Positions 27,031-35,024 of a DNA stretch of 64,000 nucleotides are shown here, one piece after another (position 1 is the stretch's first letter; each line of letters opens with the position of its first letter). The DNA comes from Myxococcus sp. RHSTA-1-4 (GTDB lineage Bacteria; Myxococcota; Myxococcia; Myxococcales; Myxococcaceae): assembly GCF_020037125.1 (NCBI RefSeq), contig NZ_JAIQDG010000016.1, forward strand, positions 1 through 64,000. Direction: 5' to 3'. Position numbers and translations under genes: made by a program. The notes beneath the pieces were generated by a model. The model saw only the letters and a list, made by a program, of their open reading frames with translations, had not been told where the DNA came from and did no database searches.

Positions 27031-28044
27031 ATGGGTTTCAGGATTCCCAGCTTCAACGATGTGAAGAAGACGGTGACCAACACCGTGAAGGACGTGAAGA
27101 GCACGGCCGTCGACACGGCGAAGAACGTGAAGAACACGGTCGTCGACACGACCAGGGACACCTTCGAGGTCGTGAAGCACAACCCGGTGACGGACGCGCT
27201 CAAGAAGGCGGTCACCGACCCGACGGACCTGGCCCGCGACACGTTCCAGGGGGGCCTGCGGCTCGCGTACCACGGTGCGGACAAGCTCCTGCCGGACGGC
27301 GCGACGAATCAGCTGCTGAAGGTCGCCGAGGGCGGCGTGGACGCCCTGGCGAAGACCTCCGAGCTGGTCACCGGCGAGAAGTCGTCGCTCACGGAGAGCC
27401 TGAAGAAGCTGGGCGAGGTGGACCTCAATGGCATCACCCGCACCACCGACCCCGTGACCGGCCAGAAGCTGAAGGGTGACTGGACGGAGCTCTGGGGGAC
27501 GTGGCTCCTGGAGGAGAAGCCGAAGGACCTGGGCACGTGGAGGACGGAGCCCGACGGCACCGAGGTCGTCACCATCAAGGACAACGCGTACACGGAGGAC
27601 CTCGCCGGCCGTCCGCACCAGAAGAAGGTGACGGAAGAGTTCTTCAAGATGTACCCGAACCCGAAGCCGGGCGACGTGTTCCCGCCCAACGGCGACAGCA
27701 AGGCGGTGGACAACAAGGACCTGTATGTCTTCGCGGGCGAGGACACCTCCGAGTACAACAAGGAGGATCCGCACACGGCGCTCGAGTGGTTCATCGGCTC
27801 GTACCGCACGCAGGTGAAGTGCACCGGCATCGACGAGAAGACCGGCAAGCCGAACCTCGAGTACACGGTGGTCAACAACTCGCACTTCGAGTCCGGTACC
27901 CGCGTGCCGGCGAGCTTCCAGCAGAAGGGCCTGCCCGAGTACCTCGTCCCGGACCAGAAGCGCGAGACCGGCCTGGGCGTCGGCGGCGACTGGGTCCAGG
28001 AGTACGTGTGGACCGCCAACGGCGTGGACGACCCCAACAAGTGA
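27031..28044 (+). CDS. Hypothetical protein with LEA-like amphipathic repeats
   Basis: A 337-residue protein with no signal peptide. The first 70 residues are a repetitive amphipathic helix (VKKTVTNTVKDVKSTAVDTA, repeating Val-Lys-Asx-Thr every 11 residues) reminiscent of LEA or phasin-like coiled segments. The remainder is hydrophilic, with KTSELVTGEK and PDGTEVVTIKDNAYTEDLAG, and matches no family I know. It could be a developmental, secreted or stress protein; this is a guess. A strong terminator follows, so it is probably well expressed and monocistronic. Confidence 0.6.
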   Translation: MGFRIPSFNDVKKTVTNTVKDVKSTAVDTAKNVKNTVVDTTRDTFEVVKHNPVTDALKKAVTDPTDLARDTFQGGLRLAYHGADKLLPDGATNQLLKVAEGGVDALAKTSELVTGEKSSLTESLKKLGEVDLNGITRTTDPVTGQKLKGDWTELWGTWLLEEKPKDLGTWRTEPDGTEVVTIKDNAYTEDLAGRPHQKKVTEEFFKMYPNPKPGDVFPPNGDSKAVDNKDLYVFAGEDTSEYNKEDPHTALEWFIGSYRTQVKCTGIDEKTGKPNLEYTVVNNSHFESGTRVPASFQQKGLPEYLVPDQKRETGLGVGGDWVQEYVWTANGVDDPNK

Positions 28045-28064
28045 CGTCGTCCTGAAGTGATGAG

Positions 28065-28108
28065 GAAGGCCCGGTGGCCGCGAACCGCGGCTCCGGGCCT
28101 TCGTCTTG
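28065..28108 (+). terminator. Rho-independent-type terminator
   Basis: Ten-base arms GAAGGCCCGG / CCGGGCCTTC enclosing an internal GC hairpin, followed by GTCTTG. It lies 20 bases after the stop of the LEA-like gene. Confidence 0.75.
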
Positions 28109-28132
28109 TGCGCCCAGCACGGGCGGGGGGCA

Positions 28133-28340
28133 TCACGCCCTGGCTTCCGTCCAGTAGCTCGACAGCAGCTCCGCCTGCATGAGCACCGTGTTCGTCGCGG
28201 CATCCTGCTTGTGGGGCGGATACCCGTACTTGTGGAGGCCGGAAACGACGAAGTACTGCCCGAGCTCGTCCGGCCTGCCATGGCGCCGATAGCAGCCCGC
28301 CTTGACAGCCGCCCACCTCCGAGGAGGGGCTCTCCGTGGC
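28133..28340 (-). pseudogene. C-terminal remnant downstream of the Imm52 gene
   Basis: The minus strand encodes a stretch with DELGQYFVVSGLHKYGYPP and ending LLSSYWTEARA, which reads like the end of a globular protein. No start with a ribosome site exists; the frame simply runs back into the Imm52 remnant. It is probably another piece of the damaged toxin/immunity locus. Family not recognised. Confidence 0.35.
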
Positions 28341-29014
28341 TCACGTCGCGGGCACCGCCTTGAGGGGGCCCAGCAGACCCGCGCGGTCCAGCAACTCACG
28401 GACCTGCTCGGCCAGGGCGACATGGGCCGGGTTGGAGACCGTGAAGCGCTCGGAGGTCAGCACGATGAGGGTGCCCTTGTCCTCGACGGGTTCGACCCGA
28501 ACGGGCGCGGGGAGCGGCGGCACCGTTCCGCGATGCCGGGCGAGGTAGGTGACCCATCCGAATTAGGGACCGCCCTTCGCGCAGCGAGGCTTCAGCAGGT
28601 CCCGGAGCGGGTCAGACATCGCCACGCCCCAGTCCGGCTCCCAGGCGCTCGCCATGCTCCGCAGCAGGCCGCCGAGCACGGGCGCGGTCAGCACCCGCTC
28701 CGAGCTCGGCCCCCGGCGCGGCAGCGTGAAGACGCAGGCGTTCTGGACCCACTGGGAGTAGCCGCCGCACATGAAGTTGAAGCCGCAGGCCTCGTGGTCG
28801 TCATCCGCGCCATTCCACCCCGCGATGCTGAACCCCAGGTCATCGAACTGGCGGTCCTTGCCTCGCCGGATGAGCTCCTCCAGGGACGGGCGCGTGAGGT
28901 CGATGGGGCGCCGGAGGGCGTCCTTCCGGGACCTGCCCTGCTGGAACCCGTGGGCCAGGGCGCTGTCGAAGCCGTCGAGCTTCACGCCCCCGTTTCGGGG
29001 GTCCATCCCGCCGA
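28341..29014 (-). pseudogene. Imm52-family immunity gene, broken by an in-frame stop and fused at its start
   Basis: Two open parts in the same frame are separated by a single TAA (28563-28565): GFQQGRSRKDALRRP through WEPDWGVAMSDPL, then GWVTYLARHRGTVPPLPAPV to the end. Together they match my recollection of the Imm52 immunity family, which protects against Tox-REase-5 nucleases in polymorphic toxin systems. The normal N terminus is replaced by MDPRNGGVKLDGFDS, which resembles the start of a Tox-REase-5 domain, so a deletion has joined toxin and immunity genes. The gene is almost surely non-functional. Confidence 0.65.
28772..29014. repeat. 243-bp direct repeat, copy A
   Basis: Differs from 31474-31716 at only three positions that I could find. 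It covers the toxin/Imm52 fusion point and the first half of the immunity domain. The copies are 2702 bp apart in the same orientation. Confidence 0.9.
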
Positions 29015-29039
29015 GCACAAATCCACGGTAGTCACGACC

Positions 29040-29571
29040 TCGGCGGTCGGCGGCCAGTTGTGCCGACGTGCGAGATGCTCCGCACGCTCGGGCGTGCACA
29101 CGACATCGGCGATCTTCTCGAGCACGGCACCGTCGAAGTCCTCACTCTCACGCGAAAGCCGGGGCAGGCCTTTTTACCCGCGCGCAGCGTCTTGCGGCAG
29201 TTGTAGCAGCAGTACGCGTAGGTCGCGCCATCGAGCGACTTGCCCAACGCCTCGAGCTGGTAGCGCGACCCGCACAGCCCGCAGCGCGCGAGGCCCGTCA
29301 GCACGCGCGGCTTGGCCGATGCGCGCCCAGGCAACTCGGTCGGTCGTCGCTGCGCGCGGAGTTCCTTCACGAGGGCGTACGTCTTGGCGTCGACGGTCGG
29401 CTCCATGGGCAGCGTCATCCACTCGCGCGGTGGCCGCAGATTGCCGTGATGGCGTACGCCCCACCGCACGACGCCACCCGCCGCCGATTGGCGGAGCGTC
29501 TGAATCACCGCGCCCTTGTCCCATAGGTTCCCCTTCCGCGTGCGGAAGCCGATCTGGCGGTGTTTCGGCAT
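29040..29571 (-). pseudogene. Serine recombinase remnant (zinc beta-ribbon part)
   Basis: Begins at an ATG (29571) behind AAAGGA and encodes the middle of a large serine recombinase: GNLWDKGAVIQTLRQ, then the zinc ribbon CGLCG ... CYNC. The catalytic N-terminal domain is missing. Near 29155 the coding potential shifts frame; the expected continuation LSRESEDFDGAVLEKIADVV lies in the next frame and runs into the Imm52 fragment. Truncated at both ends and frameshifted, so inactive. It could mark how the island arrived. Confidence 0.6.
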
Positions 29572-29691
29572 GTTCGAGTCCTTTCGGGAGGGGCAAAGCC
29601 GCTCCACCCTTGAACCGGGGGACACGAAATCAACCGCAGAGAATCTCTTGCGAGATCGCGGACCTTGCCGGAGCCTGTCCATCTCATCCAC

Positions 29692-30819
29692 ATGCCGAAG
29701 AAGCCCTCCACGAAGACTGCGGCCACAAAGGCCTCGCGCACGGCGAAGGCGCTCGCGCCACGACCTACGCGGGCAGTCGTGGTCGAGAGCGACGCCCGCT
29801 TCACAGAGGTCGTCGAACTCATCGCGGCCGCCCGCAGCCGCGCGTACCAAGCGGTGAACGCGGAGCTGGTCTCGCTCTACTGGCAGCTCGGCGAGTACAT
29901 CAGTCGGAAGATCGCGAGCGCCGAGTGGGGCGACGGCGTGGTCGAGGAGCTCGCGGCGTCCCTCGCGAGGCGCTTTCCCGGCCTCCGGGGCTTCACACGC
30001 CCGAACCTGTTCCGGATGCGCCAGTTCTACGAGACGTACCGGTCGAACCGAAAAGTCTCAGCACTGCTGAGACAATTGCCGTGGACCCACCACCTCCTCA
30101 TCCTCGGGCAGGCCAAGTCGGCAGAGGCTCGCGAGTTCTACATCCTCGCCGCCACCAAGGAACGCTGGTCCTCCCGCGAGTTGGAACGGCAGATCCGCTC
30201 CGGCGCCGTGTTGCGTGATGCGCGGGCCACGAAGGCAGTCTCACCAGCGCTGAGACAAACTCATCCCGACGCGCTCGGCGAGCTGAAGAACGCATACAAC
30301 CTCGAGTTCCTCGCGCTCCCCGACGGCCACTCTGAAGCCGACCTCCACGGCGCCCTGCTTCGTCACCTTGGCCGCTTCCTCACCGAGTTGGGCCGCGACT
30401 TCTGCTTCGTCGGCTCGCAGTACCCAGTGCAGGTAGGGAACCAGGATTTCGCGATCGACCTCGTGTTCTTCCACCGTGGCCTGCGGTGTCTCGTGGCCTT
30501 CGAGCTGAAGACCGAGAAGTTCAAGCCCGCCGACCTCGGGCAGCTTTCGTTCTACGTCGAGGCGCTCGACCGTGACGTGAAGAAGCCCCACGAGCGACTC
30601 TCCATCGGCGTGCTGCTCTGCGCGACGAAGGACGACGAAGTCGTGGAGTACGCGCTCGCTCGCACGACATCGCCCACGCTCGTCGCGGAGTACCAGACGT
30701 TCCTACCACCGAAAGAGCTGCTGAGGGCGAAGCTCCACGAGTTGTACGCGCAGCTCTCGCCGGACGAGACGACTCCCGTATCGAAGCCAACTCTGACTCG
30801 CTCACGGAAACGTCCGTGA
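29692..30819 (+). CDS. YhcG/DUF1016-type PD-(D/E)XK nuclease
   Basis: About 375 residues from the ATG at 29692; a TTG nine codons earlier is also possible. The N-terminal DUF1016 domain has VNAELVSLYWQLGEYI and FTRPNLFRMRQFYETY; the C-terminal half has the nuclease core IDLVFFHRGLRCLVAFELKT (Asp, then Glu-x-Lys). YhcG proteins occur in defence islands and with restriction genes, and are thought to act on mobile DNA. It is intact although its neighbours are broken. It lies antisense to the recombinase remnant's start. Confidence 0.85.
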   Translation: MPKKPSTKTAATKASRTAKALAPRPTRAVVVESDARFTEVVELIAAARSRAYQAVNAELVSLYWQLGEYISRKIASAEWGDGVVEELAASLARRFPGLRGFTRPNLFRMRQFYETYRSNRKVSALLRQLPWTHHLLILGQAKSAEAREFYILAATKERWSSRELERQIRSGAVLRDARATKAVSPALRQTHPDALGELKNAYNLEFLALPDGHSEADLHGALLRHLGRFLTELGRDFCFVGSQYPVQVGNQDFAIDLVFFHRGLRCLVAFELKTEKFKPADLGQLSFYVEALDRDVKKPHERLSIGVLLCATKDDEVVEYALARTTSPTLVAEYQTFLPPKELLRAKLHELYAQLSPDETTPVSKPTLTRSRKRP

Positions 30820-30845
30820 CTGCTCACCCGCGCTCCCGCGCGTCG

Positions 30846-30964
30846 TAGTGCGCTTCCCGGTAAGGAGGGACCATGTTCAAACACTTGAGAGCGGGGTCGG
30901 CGACGAGGTGTTCACCTCCGACGGGCGCACGCTCTACTTCCTCAACGACAAGTTGAAGACCTGA
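30846..30964 (+). pseudogene. PD40/TolB-like propeller fragment
   Basis: A short open frame reading GVGDEVFTSDGRTLYFLND and ending LKT. The FTSDGRTLYF motif is typical of PD40 beta-propeller repeats. It has no start of its own and is probably the tail of a lost gene. Weak evidence because of its length. Confidence 0.25.
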
Positions 30965-31059
30965 AGCTGTCCATCCTGCCGCCCCTCACGCCGACGTACG
31001 TTGGCTTCGTCCCCCCTCGGCACCGACCGCTGGCGACGAACGGCCCCCGCATTCGTCGC

Positions 31060-31164
31060 GGGACGGTGCGAATTCTGAGGACTGTCCCGGCTCGCCGCGC
31101 GCAACCTGCTGGATTCGCAACGATTCGCAATTTTGGGACGGTGCGAGCGGAGAGAACCTGTCCC
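31060..31164. repeat. Two hairpin-like repeats (GGGACGGTGCGA ... CTGTCCC)
   Basis: Units at 31060-31088 and 31135-31164 share GGGACGGTGCGA at one end and CTGTCCC at the other, so each can fold back on itself. They lie in the gene-poor part of the island and resemble REP-like dispersed elements. Only two copies are seen here. Confidence 0.45.
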
Positions 31165-31204
31165 ACCGATGTCGCCGCCGATGAGCTGGGGACCCCGTTC
31201 CACC

Positions 31205-31241
31205 GAAATCACCGGTACCCGGGGATCCGGTTGGTGATTTC
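31205..31241. repeat. 9-bp inverted repeat, possible IS remnant end
   Basis: GAAATCACC and GGTGATTTC flank a 19-base spacer containing GGTACCCGGGGATCC. It may be what is left of insertion sequence ends; no transposase is nearby. Confidence 0.3.
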
Positions 31242-31473
31242 AGGGCAGTTCTCCGTCCGAGCCGACAGCGCAGGGGGCGCGCAGGGCCAGTCCGCTCATG
31301 CGCGCGCACGGCGGGGCCGGGTGGAGGGGTCTCCCCGGTGGAGGGCCGCGAGGACACCCCCTGGGCGTCAGGGTCGGACCGTGTGGTACCCCTTCCCGTC
31401 CATGACGAAGACTTCGGCCCGCTCGGTGATGACCTGCGCGTTGAGCGCGTCGGGAAACACCTTGGGCCAGTCC

Positions 31474-31716
31474 TGAAGTTGAAGCCGCAGGCCTCGTGGT
31501 CGTCATCCGCGCCATTCCACCCCGCGATGCTGAACCCCAGGTCATCGAACTGGCGGTCCTTGCCTCGCCGGATGAGCTCTTCCAGGGACGGGCGCGTGAG
31601 GTCGAGGGGGCGCCGGAGGGCGTCCTTCCGGGACCTGCCCTGCTGGAACCCGTGGGCCAGGGCGCTGTCGAAGCCGTCGAACTTCACGCCCCCGTTTCGG
31701 GGGTCCATCCCGCCGA
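31474..31716. repeat. 243-bp direct repeat, copy B
   Basis: Copy of 28772-29014 with three differences seen. It retains more toxin-side sequence upstream but less immunity sequence downstream. Confidence 0.9.
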
Positions 31717-31850
31717 CCCAGGAGGACTCGTCGGCGGAGCGCCCTGAAATCTGCTCCTGGTAACGGCGGGCGCGCGGGGACATCGACTCTTCCTGTTCGA
31801 GCCAGCCGGACTCGGGCAGCACACGTCTGAGGGCCGTGTGCTCGGTCGCG
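31474..31850 (-). pseudogene. Chimaeric Tox-REase-5 / Imm52 fragment, second copy
   Basis: The minus strand reads ESGWLEQEESMSPRARRYQE, then SADESSWVGGMDPRNGG and VKFDGFDS, which fits the start of a Tox-REase-5 nuclease toxin domain. It then switches to ALAHGFQQGRSRKDALRRP of the Imm52 family without a stop and breaks off at 31474. It therefore contains toxin start plus immunity middle. The 243 bp at 31474-31716 repeat 28772-29014. Remnant, not a working toxin. Confidence 0.55.
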
Positions 31851-32000
31851 GTCTGTGGAGGAGTGCGCCTGGCAGGGACATGAAGGCACGCCTGGAAGGC
31901 AGTACAGCCAGCCTGCCTGCTCGGGGTGTCGTGTAGAGGGCACGTCAGCTCCTGCGCACGCCGCCTTGTGGCCTCCCGTGCGGCGGCCCACCTTGTGGGC

Positions 32001-32981
32001 ATGGAGTTCTTCGGCGTCCGCATCCTCGGCTTCAACGACGAGACGCTGCGCAAGGTGGTGCTCTCGGCCGCCGTGCTGGCCGTGGCCTTCGGCGTCCGGG
32101 CGCTGCTGGCGGTGGTGGTGGGTTTCGGCACCGGGGTGTCGCGGCACACCATCTGGGTGCGCAAGAGCATCCGCCTCGTCTTCGGTTGCATCGCGACGCT
32201 GCTGCTGCTCTCCATCTGGTTCGACAACCCGGCCCGGCTCTCCACCTTCCTGGGACTGGTGGCCGCGGGGCTCGCCTTCGCGTCGCAGAACGCGGTGCTG
32301 TCCGTGGCGGGCTACTTCGTCATCGTCTTCGGCAAGACGTTCGACATTGGCGACCGCATCCAGATTGGCGAGGTCCGCGGGGACGTGCTGGACATCGGCC
32401 TGCTGAAGACGACGGTGATGGAGATGGGCGTGCCCGGGCCGCTGCAATCCGCCTCCCCGCACTGGGTCGCCTCCCGGCAGTACACCGGGCGGGTGGTGAC
32501 CCTCACCAACGCCGAGGTCTTCAAGCAGCCAACCTTCAACTACACGCGCAACTTCAACTTCCTCTGGGAGGAGATGAGCCTGCCGCTACGCTATGACGCG
32601 GACTTCCGGCTCGCGGAGTCCATCGTCCTGGCCGCCGTGTGCGAGGCCACCGCCGACATCATCGACGCGGGGCACCGCCAGCTCGCCGACATGCGCGAGC
32701 GCTACCTCATCCACGCGAGCGACCTGGAGCCGCGCGCGTACCTGCGGCTGACGGACAACTGGGTGGAGATGCGTGTGCGCTTCCTGGTGAAGAACTTCGG
32801 CGTGCGCGACGTGAAGGACTTCGTCTCGCGGCGGGTGCTCGAGCGCTTCCATGCCGAGGGCATCGAGCTGGCCTCCACCACCGTGGAGCTGGTGCGCGTG
32901 CCCCGCGTGGAGGTGCGCGAGGTCCCCACGGACGACCGCGCGCGCCAGGACGCGGACGCGCCGCCCACGCAGCCACACTGA
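32001..32981 (+). CDS. MscS-family mechanosensitive channel
   Basis: The 326-residue product has three membrane segments (VLSAAVLAVAFGVRALLAVV, LVFGCIATLLLLSIWF, FLGLVAAGLAFASQNAVLS), the last being the pore-lining helix, then the MscS beta domain (YFVIVFGKTFDIGDRIQIG, EVRGDVLDIGLLKTTVME). A cytoplasmic domain ends in a Pro/Asp-rich tail. It would release solutes on hypo-osmotic shock. The ATG at 32001 gives the usual length; the ribosome site is weak. No operon partner. Confidence 0.88.
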   Translation: MEFFGVRILGFNDETLRKVVLSAAVLAVAFGVRALLAVVVGFGTGVSRHTIWVRKSIRLVFGCIATLLLLSIWFDNPARLSTFLGLVAAGLAFASQNAVLSVAGYFVIVFGKTFDIGDRIQIGEVRGDVLDIGLLKTTVMEMGVPGPLQSASPHWVASRQYTGRVVTLTNAEVFKQPTFNYTRNFNFLWEEMSLPLRYDADFRLAESIVLAAVCEATADIIDAGHRQLADMRERYLIHASDLEPRAYLRLTDNWVEMRVRFLVKNFGVRDVKDFVSRRVLERFHAEGIELASTTVELVRVPRVEVREVPTDDRARQDADAPPTQPH

Positions 32982-33030
32982 CCCGCCCGGGGCATGGATT
33001 CTCCGCGCATGTCCCGCCCTCCCCTGCTCC

Positions 33031-33810
33031 TCACTGCCGGGGCAGCGTGGCGAGGAACGCGTCGAGCGCGGCGTTGAACTCCTGCGGCGCGTCCATCATC
33101 AGCCAGTGGCTCACGCCCGAGAACACCGTGTGCGGGATGCCCGGGTAGAGCAGGTGGTAGGCATTGGGCTGGATGAACGCGTCCACGACGAGCGTGTGGA
33201 CGGGGCCCTTGTAGCGCTCGAAGACGGGGTCCGAGTTGTACGAGAGCATGCTCCGCAGCGCGCCGAGGACCACCTCGCGGGGGGTGGCGTGCAGCCAGCG
33301 CATCACCGCCTCGTGCGTGTGCGGCTTCGCGTTCTGGAGGATGGGCGCGAACCATGCGTCCATGAAGTCGCGGTACTTCTCCGGGCGCAGGCCGTCCTGG
33401 AACCAGGCGACCTGCTCGGGAGGCAGCGGCGGCAGGGTGCCCGCCGTGTCCACGAAGACGAGCCCGGCGAGCCGCTCGGGCCAGCGGATGGCATACTCAC
33501 CCGCGACGGTGCCGCCGAAGCTGTGCCCCACGAGAACGAAGCGCTCCAGTCCCAGCGCGTCCGCCACCGCGTTCATGTCCTCGGCCAGGTCCTTCGCGCC
33601 GTAGCGGCCCTGAGGGTCCAGGTCGGACTCGCCCATGCCGCGCCAATCGAACGACACGGAGCGCTGCTTCAGGTGTGCCTGCTGCGCGGCCCACTGCTCG
33701 CGGTTGCCGGCGTTGCTGTTGACGAAGAGGACAGGCAGGCCGCCCGCACCGGAGTCGGTGACGGCGAGCCGGCCCGCGGGACCCTGGACGCTGCGGGAGG
33801 TGGATGGCAT
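33031..33810 (-). CDS. Alpha/beta-fold hydrolase
   Basis: The 259-residue product shows the nucleophile elbow GHSFGG (Ser near residue 96), the acid in TLVVDAFIQ and a C-terminal His in GVSHWLMMD. The oxyanion-hole region reads NSNAGNREQW rather than the usual HG. DWRGMGESDL is standard for the family. The substrate is unknown. The ATG at 33810 was chosen for domain fit; the upstream extension is low-complexity. It is convergent with the MscS gene. Confidence 0.85.
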   Translation of the reverse strand: MPSTSRSVQGPAGRLAVTDSGAGGLPVLFVNSNAGNREQWAAQQAHLKQRSVSFDWRGMGESDLDPQGRYGAKDLAEDMNAVADALGLERFVLVGHSFGGTVAGEYAIRWPERLAGLVFVDTAGTLPPLPPEQVAWFQDGLRPEKYRDFMDAWFAPILQNAKPHTHEAVMRWLHATPREVVLGALRSMLSYNSDPVFERYKGPVHTLVVDAFIQPNAYHLLYPGIPHTVFSGVSHWLMMDAPQEFNAALDAFLATLPRQ

Positions 33811-34046
33811 GGGAGCACCATGCCAGATGCTTCCGGGGGTGGCGTCACCCTCTGGAGCGAAGTGCCCCCCGCCTCGACACTTCCAGCGCATCCGGACTCG
33901 CGCGAAGCGTGAGCGGAGGGCGCGGTGTCGAAGTCACCAGCGGCGGAGTGGCGGAGGTGCTCCCCGAGCGACGCCGGGTCTTCTCGTGCCACCTCGCGCG
34001 ACGGAACGCTCACCCACGAAGCTCATACGGCACCGCGTTCCGCCTC

Positions 34047-34208
34047 CTACGCCGGAGTCACCTCGCTCCCCTCCCCTGCCCCCGCTTCGCGCGACCGCGC
34101 CGGCAGGTACATGTTGATGGACAGCGGCGCGAACGCCGTCAGCGTCCCCAGCAGCAGCTCGAGCGCGAGCGCGCCCCGCGCGGTGGACTCTTTCGAAACG
34201 GTGTTCAT
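34047..34208 (-). pseudogene. N-terminal stub of a Bcr/CflA-type MFS transporter
   Basis: Fifty-three residues from the ATG at 34208: MNTVSKESTARGALALELLL, then GTLTAFAPLSINMYLPAR. The LSI(D/N)MYLPA signature closes the first helix of Bcr/CflA drug-resistance transporters, which run to about 400 residues. After it the frame degenerates to SREAGAGEGSEVTPA and stops. It is a truncated remnant with no membrane transport capacity. Confidence 0.6.
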
Positions 34209-35024
34209 GCACTCGCGTCCGGCGCTCGAGGAAGCAGCTCCCACGCCTGCCCGGCGGCCCGGGCTCCCGGCCTCGGTGGCCGTCCCCGGTGCCGGGCACC
34301 TCCCGGACCGTGGAGTGGAGTTCCTGCGCCTCCTGGATAGCGGCCGGGCGCGCCGGAGGCGATTGCGGAACGTGAATACACCTGTTGCGGAAATGGAACA
34401 CCGCGGCTGTCCGACACCCAGGCCGGGCACCGGCCCCGCGGCGGCCCGCATGTCAGACCCCTCGGTTATTCCTATCCCCGTCGCGCACACGGAGGCGTCG
34501 GACCCTCTGAGGCCCGAACCTGATTCCACCGATGCGCCCTCACCGCACGGATGGGTCCGCCTTCCGTGTCGCGCGACACCAGCTTCACCACGCGGGCAGG
34601 GCTGCCTCGCGTGGAAAGACGGCGCACGTCCCGGCCCTGGGGGGAATCCGGGGCCGGAGCGCCGGACGCGGGACGGAACCTTCCGTGCCGCGGCGGCTTC
34701 AAGACGCCACCCAGGCCGGGGGGCGAAGCCAGCACGTCTGGCTCGACCTTCCGGAGGGCTGGCCGGTGCGCGCGAGGCAGGCAGATCCTCAACCCCTCCC
34801 ACTGCCCGCCTCGCGCGCTCCCGTAAACCTTGGAAGGAGAGGGGAGGGCAGGGCGCCTGGCCCGCCGGGTGCTTCCCGGCCTGGGCCCTTTGCTTGCCAA
34901 GGGCGCCCGCCGGAGCCATACGAGGCACGGACAGGTCGCGGCGCGCGGAGCCAGGGTGCCCGGGTGCCATGAGGGGAGCGGGGCCGTGTCAGGCTCCCGG
35001 CTCCACCAGCGACCCTCGTGAGCA
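34209..35024. other. Gene-free stretch upstream of mnmG
   Basis: About 800 bases with open frames in several phases but none with a ribosome site, domain or conserved feel. The mnmG promoter must lie at its right end. No parS or DnaA site was found here. Confidence 0.4.

Noticed and set aside
34472-34970. Open frames upstream of mnmG
   Set aside because: Present in nearly all phases, Arg/Pro/Gly-rich, no ribosome site or motif.
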